Positions 32,626 through 43,420 of a stretch of 64,000 bases of DNA are shown one piece after another. The stretch spans positions 43,547,802 through 43,611,801 of the forward strand of contig CM037879.1 of NCBI GenBank assembly GCA_021292165.1, read 5' to 3'. Source of the DNA: Shinisaurus crocodilurus (Eukaryota; Chordata; Lepidosauria; Squamata; Shinisauridae). Made by a program: the position numbers and the translations under genes. Positions within the stretch are counted from its first letter, which is position 1. Each line of letters opens with the position of its first letter. The notes beneath the pieces were generated by a model. It made no database searches, was not told where the DNA came from, and worked only from the letters and a program-made list of their open reading frames with translations.

Positions 32626-33146
32626 GGGGCAGGATCGTGAGTGTAAAAGAAGAGCTGAAACTGCCTTCCCTCTTTCACCTTTCAGGGGTGGGTGAAAAAT
32701 ATTCATTGGTGCTCCTATGGTCTCTCCCTTCAGTTGGTAGTTGCCATGTTTATTTTCCAAAAAACTTATTTTCCATCTTGGCGAGCTCTGATGCAGGCTG
32801 CCATTTCACCCCACTGTGAGTGTTCGTAGCACTCACAGCCTGAACATCGGAAATAAATTAAATGATGAAGAGACAGTGCATTCTGACGCACACTCCCTGT
32901 TTTCTGTACTTCTTTGCAGCGTCCAATAGTAAAATGCATGAATTATCCACACGCTGGGAAGTTGCAAGTTTTCTATTTCGGATATTACAAAGAAAAGAGA
33001 ACAAGAAGCCCAGGCCACTTGAATGTTCTATTCCCATCCCTATAAACCACATCCACTATCCTGCTATGGCTGGGTCAGGCTTAGTCCTGGCCCAACTATG
33101 GGGCAAATCGCAGCAGATAGGTAGAAGGTCAAACGTGATTGTATCA
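32626..33146. other. Unassigned sequence, no gene seen
   Basis: Overlapping ORFs below 100 codons at 32833-33152 have no domain. Confidence 0.45.
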
Positions 33147-33154
33147 GTCTAGTA

Positions 33155-33750
33155 CAGTGTTCTCCAACCTTGGGTCCCCAGATGTTTTTGGCCTACAACT
33201 CCCAGCATGCCCCAGCCAGCTTTGCTGGCTGGGGCATGCCAGAAGTTGTAGGCCAAAAACATCTGGGGACCCAAGGTTGGAGACAGGAACGGTGCAGGGC
33301 TGTTTGGCACCCTAGGCCAAATTATATTTAGCGCCCCCCCTCGTGCCGTGGGGGGGGCTCCGGAGCAAAGCAGCCCTGCTCTGCAACCCCCCCCCCGCGC
33401 CGCCGCCGCCACCACCTACCTTCCCCCCGCCCCCGCTGCTGGCTGCTGGCTGCTGGCTGCTGCTGCTGCCGCCGCCTCCGACGCGATGGGACCCCCGCGC
33501 TTTACGACAGGAAGGTAGGTAGGTGGTTGGTGGGCGGGCGGGAACGCAGGCGCGCGCGGGGGGGAGGTGCAGCGGCGGCGGCAGCGGCCAGCAAGCGGGC
33601 AGGGAGGCGCAGCGGAGGCGGCAGGCAGGGCAGGAGCGCTCCGGAGGCAAGGAAGGGGCGCAGAAACTCTGCACCCTCTTCCGCCACGCGCCCTAGGCAG
33701 CCGCCTGGGTCTGCCTAGCAGGTAGCGCCGGCCCTGGTTGGAGAACACTG
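33155..33750 (+). mobile_element. hAT foldback MITE, CAGTGTTCTCCAACC family, split by another hAT
   Basis: The left arm starts CAGTGTTCTCCAACCTTGGG at 33155 and the right arm ends GTTGGAGAACACTG at 33750. The 8-bp duplication GTCTAGTA is perfect (33147-33154 and 33751-33758). The inner sequence 33284-33736 is a separate insertion. Confidence 0.9.
33284..33736. mobile_element. GC-rich non-autonomous hAT element nested in a MITE
   Basis: Ends CAGGAACGGTGCAGGG and GCGCCGGCCCTG are imperfect inverted termini of hAT type. The perfect 8-bp duplication GTTGGAGA lies at 33276-33283 and 33737-33744. The interior is extremely GC-rich with GCC/GCT triplet runs. Long frames on the minus strand (Ala/Pro/Arg-rich) follow composition only. 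It may carry a captured CpG-rich host fragment, but no exon is recognisable. Confidence 0.88.
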
Positions 33751-33758
33751 GTCTAGTA

Positions 33759-34685
33759 CAAAGGCAGTTCAAAGCAGGAGTAGCCAATAAGGAGTCAAAG
33801 ATTAAGGATACAGTGTTACCGGTCAAGAAAGAGCTCCAAAAGAAGTCTGAGACATAGCCAAGGTAAAACAACAACAACAGGTAAGCAGTCCAAAGAACAG
33901 GGTCTAGCAGGAGGATCAGTCTCAAAGCAACAGAGTTCAAGGCAATGGAACTGGCAGAAAGAAAGCCATTATTCCAGCAGCTAGCAAGTCCCAACTGAAA
34001 GCGTACATAGCCAGAGCTCCACCAAGGCTCAGCAGCAAGTCATCTACACTGTGGCAGAAGTCTTACTCATGAGGAGTACCTTTACCCCTGAGTAGGCTTT
34101 TTTACTCAAGGGGAACTCAGTTGTTTTGGGCCTTGAGGCTTGCACTTTGCCTCCAAGTAGCAGCCTGTGCCTGCACCTTCTGGTGCTGGCAGTCTCTCAG
34201 GCTATGCAGTTGCTCAGCCTTCTCCTCTGAAACCACAGGTCAGGCACACTGCTCAGGGCCCCCGTCCATGGGTTCCTCAGGGTCCACCACTGTTGAAGGG
34301 CCCACTGTAGCTTCCCTACAGATGTTGGAGGGGCCTGGCATCAGGGGTTCCATGTGGCCTTCAGGCTCTGCAATCTCAGGCTCTTCATCTGAAGAGTCAT
34401 CCTGGCCTGGGTCTAGGTCAGACAATGACATCTACTCACTCTATCTCCAAATCCAGATACAGCCTTGTGATTCAATGAGGCAGGAAGTTGATTCTGGAAC
34501 CTCCCATTATCACGAAGTTGGCTCAGGCAATATGACCTGGTGTCTTTCTTTCATTAAACTCCTGAAGATTATAAATTATATTCTCCCATTACATTCAATA
34601 GTGATATTTGTGTAGGGAGGATCTTGATCCAGCTAGAAGCTATACTAGAAAACCTTCAAGGTCCTTCTAGACTTTCTTTTATTTA
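33759..34685. other. Unassigned; possible LTR-retroelement interior
   Basis: A minus-strand frame at 34240-34431 encodes an acidic, Pro-rich peptide (DSSDEEPEIAEPEG). Together with CAGGAG/AGTCC-rich sequence at 33760-34000 it resembles decayed antisense LTR-element sequence. No ends or enzyme motifs were found. Confidence 0.3.
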
Positions 34686-35290
34686 TCATTTATTTATTTC
34701 CTTATTTATTAATCAGATTTATACACTGCTTTTCACAAAGTTTCAAAGCAGTGAACATACAGTCATCATCATCAGGCGATCACTCGTGACCGAGTAAGAT
34801 TGTCTTCCGGGATAAAAGGAGGAAATTCTAAAGAAGATTGTGTAGACTCTAGCGATGGGTCCGTAAGTGACTGTGGAGGCCAATTCTAGATCCACACAGC
34901 TTCCCACAGTGAGGACACAGGTTACCAGATAGAAGATACAGATAGAATCCTGTAAAGGATTCATTTGACGTGCTTTTCGCTTAGCACGTTTCTCCCTTTC
35001 ACCTTGCACTCGGGCTTCTTCAAAGTCCATGGAACCTTTGTGAAAGGCCAACCTCCATTTAGATCGTTCATGGGCCAGAGCTTCCCAGTTTTCGATGTTT
35101 ATATTGCATCAAAACAACCATAAAATATAACAATAAAACTATACAATAATAAAAAAAATACTAATCACCAGTAAAACTGTAGCCCCTTGCCCCTCCTGCA
35201 GATGCCAATGGCTAGCTGGGTCATGCTTCAAGGAAAGCCTGTGTGAAGATATGGGTCTTGAGACATCTATATGTCAGAACTGTGGGGCCC
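34686..35290 (-). mobile_element. L2-like 3' end interrupted by an unidentified repeat
   Basis: The (TTTA)n-type tail and ATACACTGCTTTTCACAAAG at 34686-34760, and the A-rich UTR plus GATATGGGTCTTGAGACATC at 35090-35290, look like two halves of one antisense L2-type end. Between them, about 34765-35090, lies a block beginning GGCGATCACTCGTGACCGAG that I cannot assign. Confidence 0.5.
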
Positions 35291-35296
35291 TGTCTA

Positions 35297-35664
35297 ATCA
35301 TAGAATCATAGAATCATAGAAAGTAGAGTTGGAAGGGGCCTACCAGGTCATCGAGTTCCAACCCCCTGCTCAACGCAGGAATCCAGGTCAAAGCATCCCC
35401 GACAGATGGCTGTCCAGCTGCACCTTGAATGCCTCCAGAGTGGGAGAGCCCACCACCTCCCTAGATAGTTGGTTCCATTGTCTTATTGCTCTGACAGTCA
35501 GGAAATTTTTCCTGATGTTTAGGTGGAATCTGGGTTCCTGTAACTTGAGCCCATTATTCCTTGTCCTGCAAACTGGGATGATCGAGAAGAGATCCTGGCC
35601 CTCCTCTGTGTGACAACCCTTTAAGTACTAGAAGAGTGCTATCATATCTCCCCTCAGTCTGGGA
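35297..35664 (-). mobile_element. CR1-like LINE 3' end with ORF2 C-terminus
   Basis: It starts with repeated ATCATAGA units, the antisense of the CR1 tail. GAGTTGGAAGGGGCCTACC, CACCACCTCCCTAGATAG and CAGGAAATTTTTCCTGATG follow. The part around 35500-35660 is antisense to the RDLI/KYLK-type CR1 C-terminal coding region. It is the longest antisense CR1 here. Confidence 0.85.
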
Positions 35665-35665
35665 T

Positions 35666-35800
35666 GACAGCTGGTAATGCGTTCCAAAGGGTGGGTGATG
35701 GGACACTAAATGCTCTACTGTAAGCGCTCCTGAGGCGAACCTCAGGAGCATGTGGCATCCTCAAGAGTGCTTCCTCTGGTGTCCACAAAGACTGGGAAGA
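35666..35800 (-). mobile_element. L2-like LINE fragment (antisense)
   Basis: GCTGGTAATGCGTTCCAAAG, GACACTAAATGCTCTACTG and GAGCATGTGGCATCCTC resemble 38985-39050. Confidence 0.45.
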
Positions 35801-36695
35801 GACATAATGGAAGTGGCAATTTCCATTATAATATTCCACTTCTCCGCATCACTATTGCTTTTGCCCATTCAGCACGTCTCTTGAGTCTTTGCTGGCCTTT
35901 ACCCTGATGACACATTAGTTTTCCACAGCTTTCTGTAACTATAGAGAGCAAGGGGAGGGGGGAACTGTGAGGACCCTTGTAAGGCCAGGGTAGGTTTATT
36001 ACCTTGGATGGCCTCTCCTCTCTTAACCTTTGACAGCAGCGTGGGTTCCTCTGGAGATACAGGTCAATAAGTACAGGGATTGCCAAATATTTTTACTAAT
36101 GCAGAAGGAGCCATTTTGGGATAGGAAAACAGGCAGACCTTGGCCTTAAACCCTAATCACAGTATGCGCCAAGTGTTCATCCCATTGACTAATTTGGTAG
36201 GCTGACTCAGGAATGGAGCACATTAATCCAATTACTTGACCTGGCTTCTCAAACTCGTACACAACCAATTGTCAGAAGAGTTTACAGTCCCGCTGTTGAG
36301 ATGAAAAATTTAACTTCATGTGTTTATGGCAGGCCTAAAAATACACTAGAAAGAATTCAAAGCACCTGACATCATAATGAGGCCCTCCTTTTTCTAACAA
36401 AGCACAGTTACGCATTTGTTAAAATGTGCAATTTGTCAGAGGTGCAAGACAGGCTGTTTTAGCTGCTCACAAGATTATGGCAGGCCTGCTTATTCTCACA
36501 ATAATGAGACAAGGAAAAAACAAACAGCTACAAATCTTTATGCCAAAAACGTTAACCATTTCAGGATTAAATGTTGCAAGTGATTCCATAGTTCAGCACT
36601 TCCTGCAGATTATTCATCTTGATTCTCTCCAGTGGGAGTCAAACAACATCTCAAACACTCTGTGCTGAAAAAACACATCATTCTTTGTAATTTTG
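35801..36695. other. Unassigned sequence, no gene seen
   Basis: No repeat or gene recognised. Confidence 0.45.
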
Positions 36696-37259
36696 GGAAG
36701 CCTGAGGCACCCAGGCCAGGCACTTCTCCCTTATAGACCCATTTGGTCCTTGTGGTCAGCTGGAGAGGCCTCCTGGGGGTGGCACATACCTTTGGATACA
36801 TAAAGCCAACTAGTGGCCGTTTGCGAGTGTAGGTGGAAATAAAGAGTCGAGACAAGCTGATGGGATTTAAATGGAATGGGCCACATTTATTGACATTCAA
36901 TGACCTGCAAAGGGATGGAGTGCGGGATATCCTAATCCGGCCCACCTGGCCGGTAGCACTGTGCATTGGGCAGAGCATCCAAAATCGGAAGGTGGCGTAG
37001 CATTTCGCCACCGTCCCATTTTACACTATCACAGTGTTGGGACACCTTTGATGCGACGCCTCCTCTCGGAGTCTCAAGACAACAAGCTTGGCAGTACATA
37101 CCTTTGGATACATATAGCCAACTGGTGGCCATATATGAGACCACTGAGGAAGACCTATGGTCAAAACATGTTTGGTTCTGTTTTGGGTTTTTTGTACTGA
37201 CTGACATGAAAGCTGTAAGTTTTAGTCTGAAGATATAAAGTTATATATTCAAAAGCATG
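36696..37259 (+). repeat. L2-like fragment and direct repeat pair
   Basis: 36696-36785 matches, inverted, the L2-like block at 39040-39125 (ACCAAATGGGTCTATAAGGG). ACATACCTTTGGATACATA is then present twice with the following ~16 bases (36784-36818 and 37096-37130), about 310 bp apart. Nothing coding is seen between the two. Confidence 0.55.
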
Positions 37260-37267
37260 GTCACATT

Positions 37268-38264
37268 CAGGGATGGGGACTCGGACTCGAGGACTCGACT
37301 CGTGAGTCGGACTGAGTCCCCCCTCTGACTCGACTCGGACTCGAGTCCCAATATTTTTAATGGGACTCGAGACTCGACTCGGGACTCGAGACCAAGGACT
37401 CTTCAACATCCCTGGGCTGTGCCAGAAGGAGTGGAGAGGAGCGTGATTGCTGGTGAAGAGCGCATGGAAGCGAGGTGTGCCGCTGCTCGGCCACTATGGA
37501 CGGCTACCAGGAGTGCAGCCCCAACAGTGTGTCAAGATTTATTTTGATTGATGTGTTGCATACTTGGGAGAGGCAGAAGAATGACCTCAGGCTGAGATTA
37601 CTCTGTGTGGCTGCTCTGAGTGTGTTTCTGGTTCCAGCAAGTTCATCACCAGTGGAGCGGGTGTTCAGTGAGGGTGGAATTGTGATGAGATCTCACCGTT
37701 CCAGAATGGGGGCTAAACATTTAGAAAAAACCGTGTTCCTCAAATGCAACATGAATAAGTTTTAGGAAGTACAGCAAGTTTATTTTTTAAAATCATTTCC
37801 CTAAAATGCAATCTTTCAGACATTTTGGGTTTGGCTGCCTCTGCCTGCCTGTTTGGGGTTCCCAGCCTCCTCTGCCTGCCTGGTCTCTTCTTAACCAGTT
37901 CCAGAGTTTGAATTGTCCAAGACAAAGGCCTCTGCCTGCCTGCTTTGGGGTTCCCTGCCTCCTCTGCCTGCCTGGTTATTTTGGGTTTTTCTGCCTGGTC
38001 TGTTCTTGCCAAAATCAGTTGCAGAGTTTTGAAATAAAAAGGCACACTTGTGCCTAGAATTTATTTAAGCCACACATCTGAAGTAGCCTTATTTTGTTGG
38101 GGGAAAACCCCATTGATTTTAATAGGGACTCATGGAGTCAGCTTTGAGAGTGACTCGGGACTCGTGAGTCACCATTTTGGACCAAGGACTCGGACTCGAG
38201 ACTCGGGTCCAAAGACTCATGACTTGACTCGTGACTCGAGACCAAGGACTCTTCAACATCCCTG
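37268..38264 (+). mobile_element. Non-autonomous hAT element with GACTCG subterminal arrays
   Basis: 997 bp with CAGGGATG...CATCCCTG ends and a perfect 8-bp duplication GTCACATT (37260-37267 and 38265-38272). Both subterminal regions are filled with GACTCG/CGAGTC repeats, plausible transposase-binding sites. A second CATCCCTG end preceded by the same CCAAGGACTCTTCAA stretch occurs internally at 37407-37414, so the left 147 bp alone looks like a complete miniature element. The interior carries a transposase C-terminal remnant and GCCTGCCT-rich sequence. Confidence 0.93.
37532..37765 (+). pseudogene. hAT transposase C-terminal dimerisation domain remnant
   Basis: The frame (open from 37475) contains LLCVAALSVFLVPASSSPVE, then RVFSEGG, RSRMGAKHLEKTVFLKCN. 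These are hallmarks of the hAT C-terminal dimerisation region (SSxxxERxFS and the R..M....E..VFL block). It supports an origin by internal deletion of an autonomous hAT: the catalytic RNase H-like part is absent. About 75 codons of the domain remain, ending with a stop. Confidence 0.85.
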
Positions 38265-38329
38265 GTCACATTCCATTTGATTTTACCCAGCATCGTTCTT
38301 GATCACAAGGACCTCATCTTCCCATTATT

Positions 38330-38640
38330 ATATTTACAAGATTTATATACCGCTCCATATTCCAGTATGGAGATTTCGGAGTGGTGAACAATAAAAGATA
38401 AAACAAGTAAAAGAATTCAACAATATGGTGAAAACAAGCTCAATAAAATCTTAACAATAAAACTGTGACTGGTTAGATCAGGAAGGCTTCCTGAAATAAA
38501 AGTGTTTTCAGGTGTTGCCGGAAACAATACAATGTTGGCGCCTGCCTGACCTCTAGAGTTCCCAAGAAATGGAGCCGTTATGGTGAACCTCAGTAACTTC
38601 CTCCCAAGTCAAGATACATGCAAAGGGTGAGCCCCCTGCA
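38330..38640 (-). mobile_element. L2-like LINE 3' end (antisense)
   Basis: TATACCGCTCCATATTCCAG, GGAGTGGTGAACAATAAAAG, TCAGGAAGGCTTCCTGAAAT and GCCTGCCTGACCTCTAGAG match the complement of 6840-7030. Confidence 0.75.
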
Positions 38641-38727
38641 CCCAATGTGTCCTACAACCGAGGCTTTGGCAGACTTCTCCCGTTGGCACCTCAGCAGATC
38701 TTCCCCATACCTTGACATATGTTATTT

Positions 38728-39150
38728 TATTTATGAGTATTTATAAACCACTTACATCTAAAGATCTCAAAGCGGTATGCACAAATAGTAAAACATACTA
38801 TATAAAAGTAATACATAACATCCATATACAATATCTACACTGTCCAAAAGAGTCAAATTCATGGTAGGCTAAACTAAGCTGGGAAGGCTCGTACACAGAG
38901 GCATGTCTTCAATGTGTGCATAAAAATAGGAATTGCTGGCACAATGTTTCACATCAGGGGAAGAATATTCCACATAATGGGCACTGCCACACTAAATGCT
39001 CTTCTCCCCCAAAATGCGGAGTGGACTTCAGGATTATGTGGCACCCCCAGGAGGCCTCTCCAGCTGACCACAAGGACCAAATGGGTCTATAAGGGAGAAG
39101 TGCCTGGCCTGGATGCCTCAGGCTCAAACTACAGCTGACACGCAACGGTG
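38728..39150 (-). mobile_element. L2-like LINE 3' end (antisense), second subfamily
   Basis: TTTATAAACCACTTACATC, AAAGCGGTATGCACAAATAG and AGGCATGTCTTCAATG, then GGGCACTGCCACACTAAATG. The coding-side end reaches about 39125. Confidence 0.65.
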
Positions 39151-39251
39151 TGGCTTCTCAGTCGGCACCCCATGCACCAGGTGGGGTGCATTTAATGCAA
39201 AGCCGTCACAGAGGCTGTGATTTTCCTCTGGAAAGAACTCTTTCCCATCTT

Positions 39252-39680
39252 ATCTTTATTTATTTATTTATTTATTTTATTTTATTTTATTTTATTTAAA
39301 CTGTTTATCTACCATTTGCTATCATAAGATCTCTAAGCAGTTTACATTCATTCCATTCCATTTATTTAAGCATCAACCAAGCAGGCTATCGCATACCCAT
39401 ACAGAACAAACAATATACAAGTTAAAAGTTGTTAGGCATAAGAAATACATAAAATACAGTATAAAAACCAATATACAACAATACAAGATAATATAAATAC
39501 ATTAAAAACACTACAGAAACAATAAAACAGTGCAATTACACATCAGGGAAAGCCTGAGTAAACAGGGGTGTCTTCAAGAAGTGTTTACAGTTTGCCACAG
39601 TTTCTGCCTCTCAGACCACACGTGAAAAAGCATTCCAGAACGTTGGTGCCACTACCGAGAAGGCCCACTTCCATGCTGTT
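39252..39680 (-). mobile_element. L2-like LINE 3' end (antisense), third copy
   Basis: (TTTA)n/(TTTTA)n tail, CTAAGCAGTTTACATTC, ACAGGGGTGTCTTCAAG and AAAGCATTCCAGAACGTTGG blocks. Confidence 0.65.
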
Positions 39681-39703
39681 ACTTGACCATTTGTTGACTC
39701 AAA

Positions 39704-39705
<2 letters not shown>

Positions 39706-39777
<72 letters not shown>

Positions 39778-39778
39778 T
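39706..39778. repeat. Compound microsatellite (CTGT)n-(CT)n-(CA)n
   Basis: Three adjacent pure arrays that change by single-base substitution of the motif. Confidence 0.95.
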
Positions 39779-39858
39779 GCTTTCACATCCATGGGGGGGA
39801 AGTTATGGAATGCTCTAAAGTTGGGAATACTCTAAAATAAATCTGTAATGATCTAAAA

Positions 39859-39986
39859 CAGGAGTAGGCAACTTCTGGGCCCCCAGGTAGTGTTGGACTG
39901 CAACTTCCATCAGCAGTAGCCAGCATAGCGAATGGTGGGAGTTGCAGTCCTACAACATCTGGAAGGCCACAAGTTGCCCACCCCTG
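39859..39986 (+). mobile_element. hAT MITE, CAGGAGTAGGCAACT family
   Basis: CAGGAGTAGGCAACTTCTGG and CAAGTTGCCCACCCCTG are inverted termini. The interior has GGACTGCAACTTCC pairing with GGGAGTTGCAGTCC. No target duplication is visible. Confidence 0.75.
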
Positions 39987-40533
39987 CCCTGATTGCAAGG
40001 TTCGGAGTGGTATTCCTTAAAATAGGAGATGGGTGAAACATTAGGAAACACTGCTTGCAATCCTACCCATCTGCCAACTTGTCTCCTACCGCTCTGTCTA
40101 AGGAGTCTTGCTGTCTCTGCATTTGGCCCAGCCTGAAATGTACTGTTTTCACAGCTCTCCTCAGGATCCGTTTAAATACACAGAGGGCCATTTACTTTCA
40201 AATGAGAACACTTGCATTGAAAGTAGGGGCTGTGTCCGTCCAAAGCTCGTAACATCTCAAGGGCCAAGACTTACTGAATGATATCCTTTGGGCTGATGGA
40301 GCCATAACAGTGTACATTCCCATCTAGCGAGCCAGCTGCAGTTTTCTAAGAACCTCCTCATGAGATCCTTGGGGACTGCATGGAGAGGGAAGCGGCGGGG
40401 AGCATTAGACTCAAGAATTCAGAGTGATCTCATTTTGTTTTGAGGCTTATAGTTCTTTTTGCTATTGGTAATGCTTTTCTCCTTCCTTCCTTCTCAGATA
40501 TACACAATTTCATATACCTTGTGTCTGCCCACC
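39987..40533. other. Unassigned sequence, no gene seen
   Basis: No repeat or gene recognised. Confidence 0.45.
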
Positions 40534-40541
40534 CTCTAAGG

Positions 40542-40676
40542 CAGTGTTGTCCAACCTTGGGTCCCCAGGCATTTTTGGCCTACAACTCCCAGCATGCCCC
40601 AGCCAGCATAGCTGGCTGGGGCATGCTGGGAGTTGTAGACCAAAAACGTCTGGGGACCCAAGGTTGGACAACACTG
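40542..40676 (+). mobile_element. Intact hAT foldback MITE with perfect TSD
   Basis: 135 bp, arms CAGTGTTGTCCAACCTTGGG and GGTTGGACAACACTG, centre CCAGCATAGCTGGCTGG. The 8-bp duplication CTCTAAGG is perfect (40534-40541 and 40677-40684). Confidence 0.92.
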
Positions 40677-40849
40677 CTCTAAGGTCTGTCTCTAACCTGG
40701 ATGAATGCCTGACCAACATAGTCAGCTCGATGCTTCTTTTTACTCAGTCCCAAGAAGGACGTCCCAAGAAGGTGAGTACATGACCCTCCCCTCTGTGATA
40801 CGTCAGGCAGCAATGATCATGTGCTTTTGACGATTATTAAAAACTTACG

Positions 40850-41435
40850 GTACTCGTTTACCCTGCCTTTCCCCAAACCATTAACTGGTCTAAATGTTGT
40901 TGTGTTTTTTATAAAGATGTATTGTTTTATGATTTGTTGTAAACTGCTTCGGGATTTATTTTTTTAAAATGGGAAGCGGTATGTAGGGATGCATGGATGT
41001 TATAAAATCCGATTCCATCTACATTTTGTGGGTTGTTGGGCACCTTTTGTTCCATCATCCGCTCATTGATCGAATCGGATTTTGTGCAAATTCACACTTG
41101 CGCATATTTGCACTCCTGACAATGCACAAATCCCCCCTCCCCCAAATGCACAAATCCCTGAAAAATGCATATTTTCACTTTTTTGCCTATGGGGAAAATG
41201 CGAAATTTTGGTCTGTGTTTTTTTAATTTTTCATATTTTTCTATGACTACATTTGCATAAAATTTCAGAAAATAAAAAAATGGTCCACAGGTCCACATAA
41301 ACCACATGACTTGGGAAAAGTCGGTCTGCTGTGGAATCCGCGGGTCGGATTCTTAGGAATTTAAACTCATTTCAGTCCATTTTGGATTTCTCCGACATCT
41401 CTAGTGGTATGTAATTATAAAATAAATGAATAAAT
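40850..41435 (+). mobile_element. L2-like LINE 3' end interrupted by a MITE
   Basis: TGTAAACTGCTTCGGGATTT and AATGGGAAGCGGTATG precede the MITE at 40984-41403. TAATTATAAAATAAATGAATAA after it completes the tail. Confidence 0.75.
40984..41403. mobile_element. hAT MITE, TAGGGATG...CATCTCTA ends
   Basis: 420 bp, inserted in an L2-like tail. The flanking 8 bp GCGGTATG (40976-40983) and GTGGTATG (41404-41411) match 7 of 8. The interior is AT-rich, with TGCACAAATCCC direct repeats near 41120-41160. Confidence 0.8.
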
Positions 41436-41517
41436 CTGCTCTTGGTAGTTCCGGCTCACCTTCAGGATGGTCAGCTGATCAGTTGAGAGCTGACCCCAAA
41501 AATGAGGGTCTTATGGG

Positions 41518-41646
41518 CGCAGTCCTATGCATGTTTAGACAGGAAAAAGGCCTCCAACTCCCAGCATGCCCCAGCCAGTCATGCTGGCTGGGGCATGCTG
41601 TGAGTTGGAGGCCTTTTTTCTGTCTAAACATGCATAGGATTGCACC
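41518..41646. mobile_element. Foldback MITE, GCATGTTTAGACAG family, full length
   Basis: The arms run from GCAGTCCTATGCATGTTTAG to CTAAACATGCATAGGATTGC around CCAGTCATGCTGGCTGG. The stem is about 55 bp with few mismatches. Confidence 0.88.
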
Positions 41647-42035
41647 TTATGTACAGGTAGAAATTTATCTTCACTGAGCATTGTTCTGAGTTCTGACCAT
41701 TGTCTTCTCCTTAGAGAAAGCCAAGGTGAATATCCCCACCCCTCTGTTCTGACATTTGATTAACTTTGCTGTTGTCTGGGCCAATAAAAGTTTCACATCA
41801 GTTTGAAAACAGCCCTATATGGAATTAATCAGAGGAAGGCAAAATTCCCTCCAAGTTATCGCTCATCCAAATTCACAAACACAGCAATATATACACACAC
41901 ACACACATATATATTTATTGCCCTGCATTTGTGTGACCCGTTAAAAGTGACAAGTGTGGTTTAAATGTTGTCAAAATGACGGAGTGCCTTGTGAGTGTTA
42001 CTAACATAACAATGAGGGCAAGAGTGGAATAAATG
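41647..42035. other. Unassigned; (CA)n at 41886-41912
   Basis: No gene is seen; one CA/TA microsatellite. Confidence 0.45.
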
Positions 42036-42266
42036 TATTTATTTATTATATTTATACCCCGCCTTTTTTCCTGCAAGGAACCCAAGGCGGCTTACATAAT
42101 CCCCCTCCTCTCCATGTTATCCTCACAACAACCCTGTGAGTTAGGTTAGGCTGAGAGTCAGTGACTGGCCCAAAGTCACCCAGTGAGTTTCATGGCCGAG
42201 CGGGGACTAGAACCCGGATCTCCTGAGTCCCAGTCCAACACTCTCACTACTACGCCACACTGGCTA
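42036..42266 (-). mobile_element. tRNA-derived SINE, type A, near full length
   Basis: The complement of 55710-55948 from the (AAAT)n tail to the tRNA-like head: CTAGAACCCGGATCTCCTG contains the B-box complement and ACTACTACGCCACACTGGC the 5' head complement. Confidence 0.88.
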
Positions 42267-42323
42267 ATGGACTAAGATGGACTATTATTCATTTGAAACA
42301 AGCCAGTCATCAGTGCCCTAATG

Positions 42324-42796
42324 CAGGGGTGCACAACCTTTTCAGCCCAATGAGGAAAGGGGTGGAGAGGCGAGGCACTCTACTTTCTCCCCCAGAGAGC
42401 CTCATCCAATGGCTCATTTTCCCGTGGCTTCTACCAGTGAGGAAAGAGTCATCTCTCTGAGGAGCCTTCTCTCCACCCCTTCCCCAGCGATCCTGATACA
42501 GATCGTTCTATCTGTATTCTTAGAAGCAGCAGGAAATGATCAGTCTGTATGAGGATCTCTGGGAGAGAAAGTAGAGCACCTCCCCCAGCAATCCTGATAC
42601 AGCTCACCCTTTCCTTGCTGCTGCTGCTGCTGCTACCAGTGAGGAAAGAGCAATCTATTGCTGAGGGAGAGGGTGGAGAGAGAAGGCAGGAAATTAAGGA
42701 GTACTTGATGGCAGGGGGTCAGGGCACTCATGGGAGACTGCAGTTAAGGACTTGGGGGCCGCATATGGCCCCTGGGTAACAAGTTGTGCACCCCTG
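42324..42796. mobile_element. hAT MITE, CAGGGGTGCACAACC family
   Basis: Terminal inverted repeats CAGGGGTGCACAACCTTTT and CAAGTTGTGCACCCCTG. The flanks CCCTAATG (42316-42323) and CCCGAATG (42797-42804) match 7 of 8. GGGGGCCGCATATGGCCCC precedes the right end. The interior has CTGCTG repeats and CAGTGAGGAAAGAG in duplicate (about 42435 and 42637). Confidence 0.85.
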
Positions 42797-42804
42797 CCCG
42801 AATG

Positions 42805-43420
42805 TGTGCATTTCAATGCTTTGGGGAGAGAAAAATACATGGACTTACACCAGCTCACAAACATTATTTCGCCTGCTGGCATTCAGATCACCTGTTCCCC
42901 TGGCTTCATAGGGGACCTCTGCTTGATTACAGTGTGGCCAAGATAAACTGGATTGGGGGGGGGGGGGAATAGTCTGAACCTTGCACACAACCATATCCAG
43001 GAACAGAGAGAAGGCAGACACCATCTATCAGAAGTATACAGTACAGTCAGCAGTTTGTTTCATGATTCCTTTGCCAAGGCCAGGACTTAAGGAGAGGCCC
43101 CATCTGATGGCCACATAATTTGGACTGCAACAGTCAGCCTGGCAAACTGCAGAGTCACAGAAAAGCATCCCAGGAGCTACAGCTCTCTTCTCTCAGATGA
43201 GATTTTGGTTGACATACTTTGGCTCTGGAGAAGCCCTATGGAATTTGACTTTTGCTGAATAAGTGGCTAGAATAGGGTCATACCCAGAACCATGCAGTGC
43301 AGCAGCAAGGTAGGACTAAACAGTGCAATCATCCTATACATGTCGACTCCGAAGTAAGCTCCACTGAGTTGAATAGGGCATAATCCCAGGTATGGTGGTT
43401 TAGGACTCCAGCATAAATCA
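42805..43420. other. Unassigned sequence, no gene seen
   Basis: A G-run lies at about 42955-42967. Nothing else is recognised. Confidence 0.45.

Noticed and set aside
33312..33994. Minus-strand frames of 120-192 codons
   Set aside because: They run through the GC-rich hAT, its duplication and the flanking MITE, so no single gene could span them.
34765..35090. Block starting GGCGATCACTCGTGACCGAG as a gene fragment
   Set aside because: It has no domain-bearing ORF and sits inside a LINE end; it is probably an unrecognised repeat, so no gene was called.
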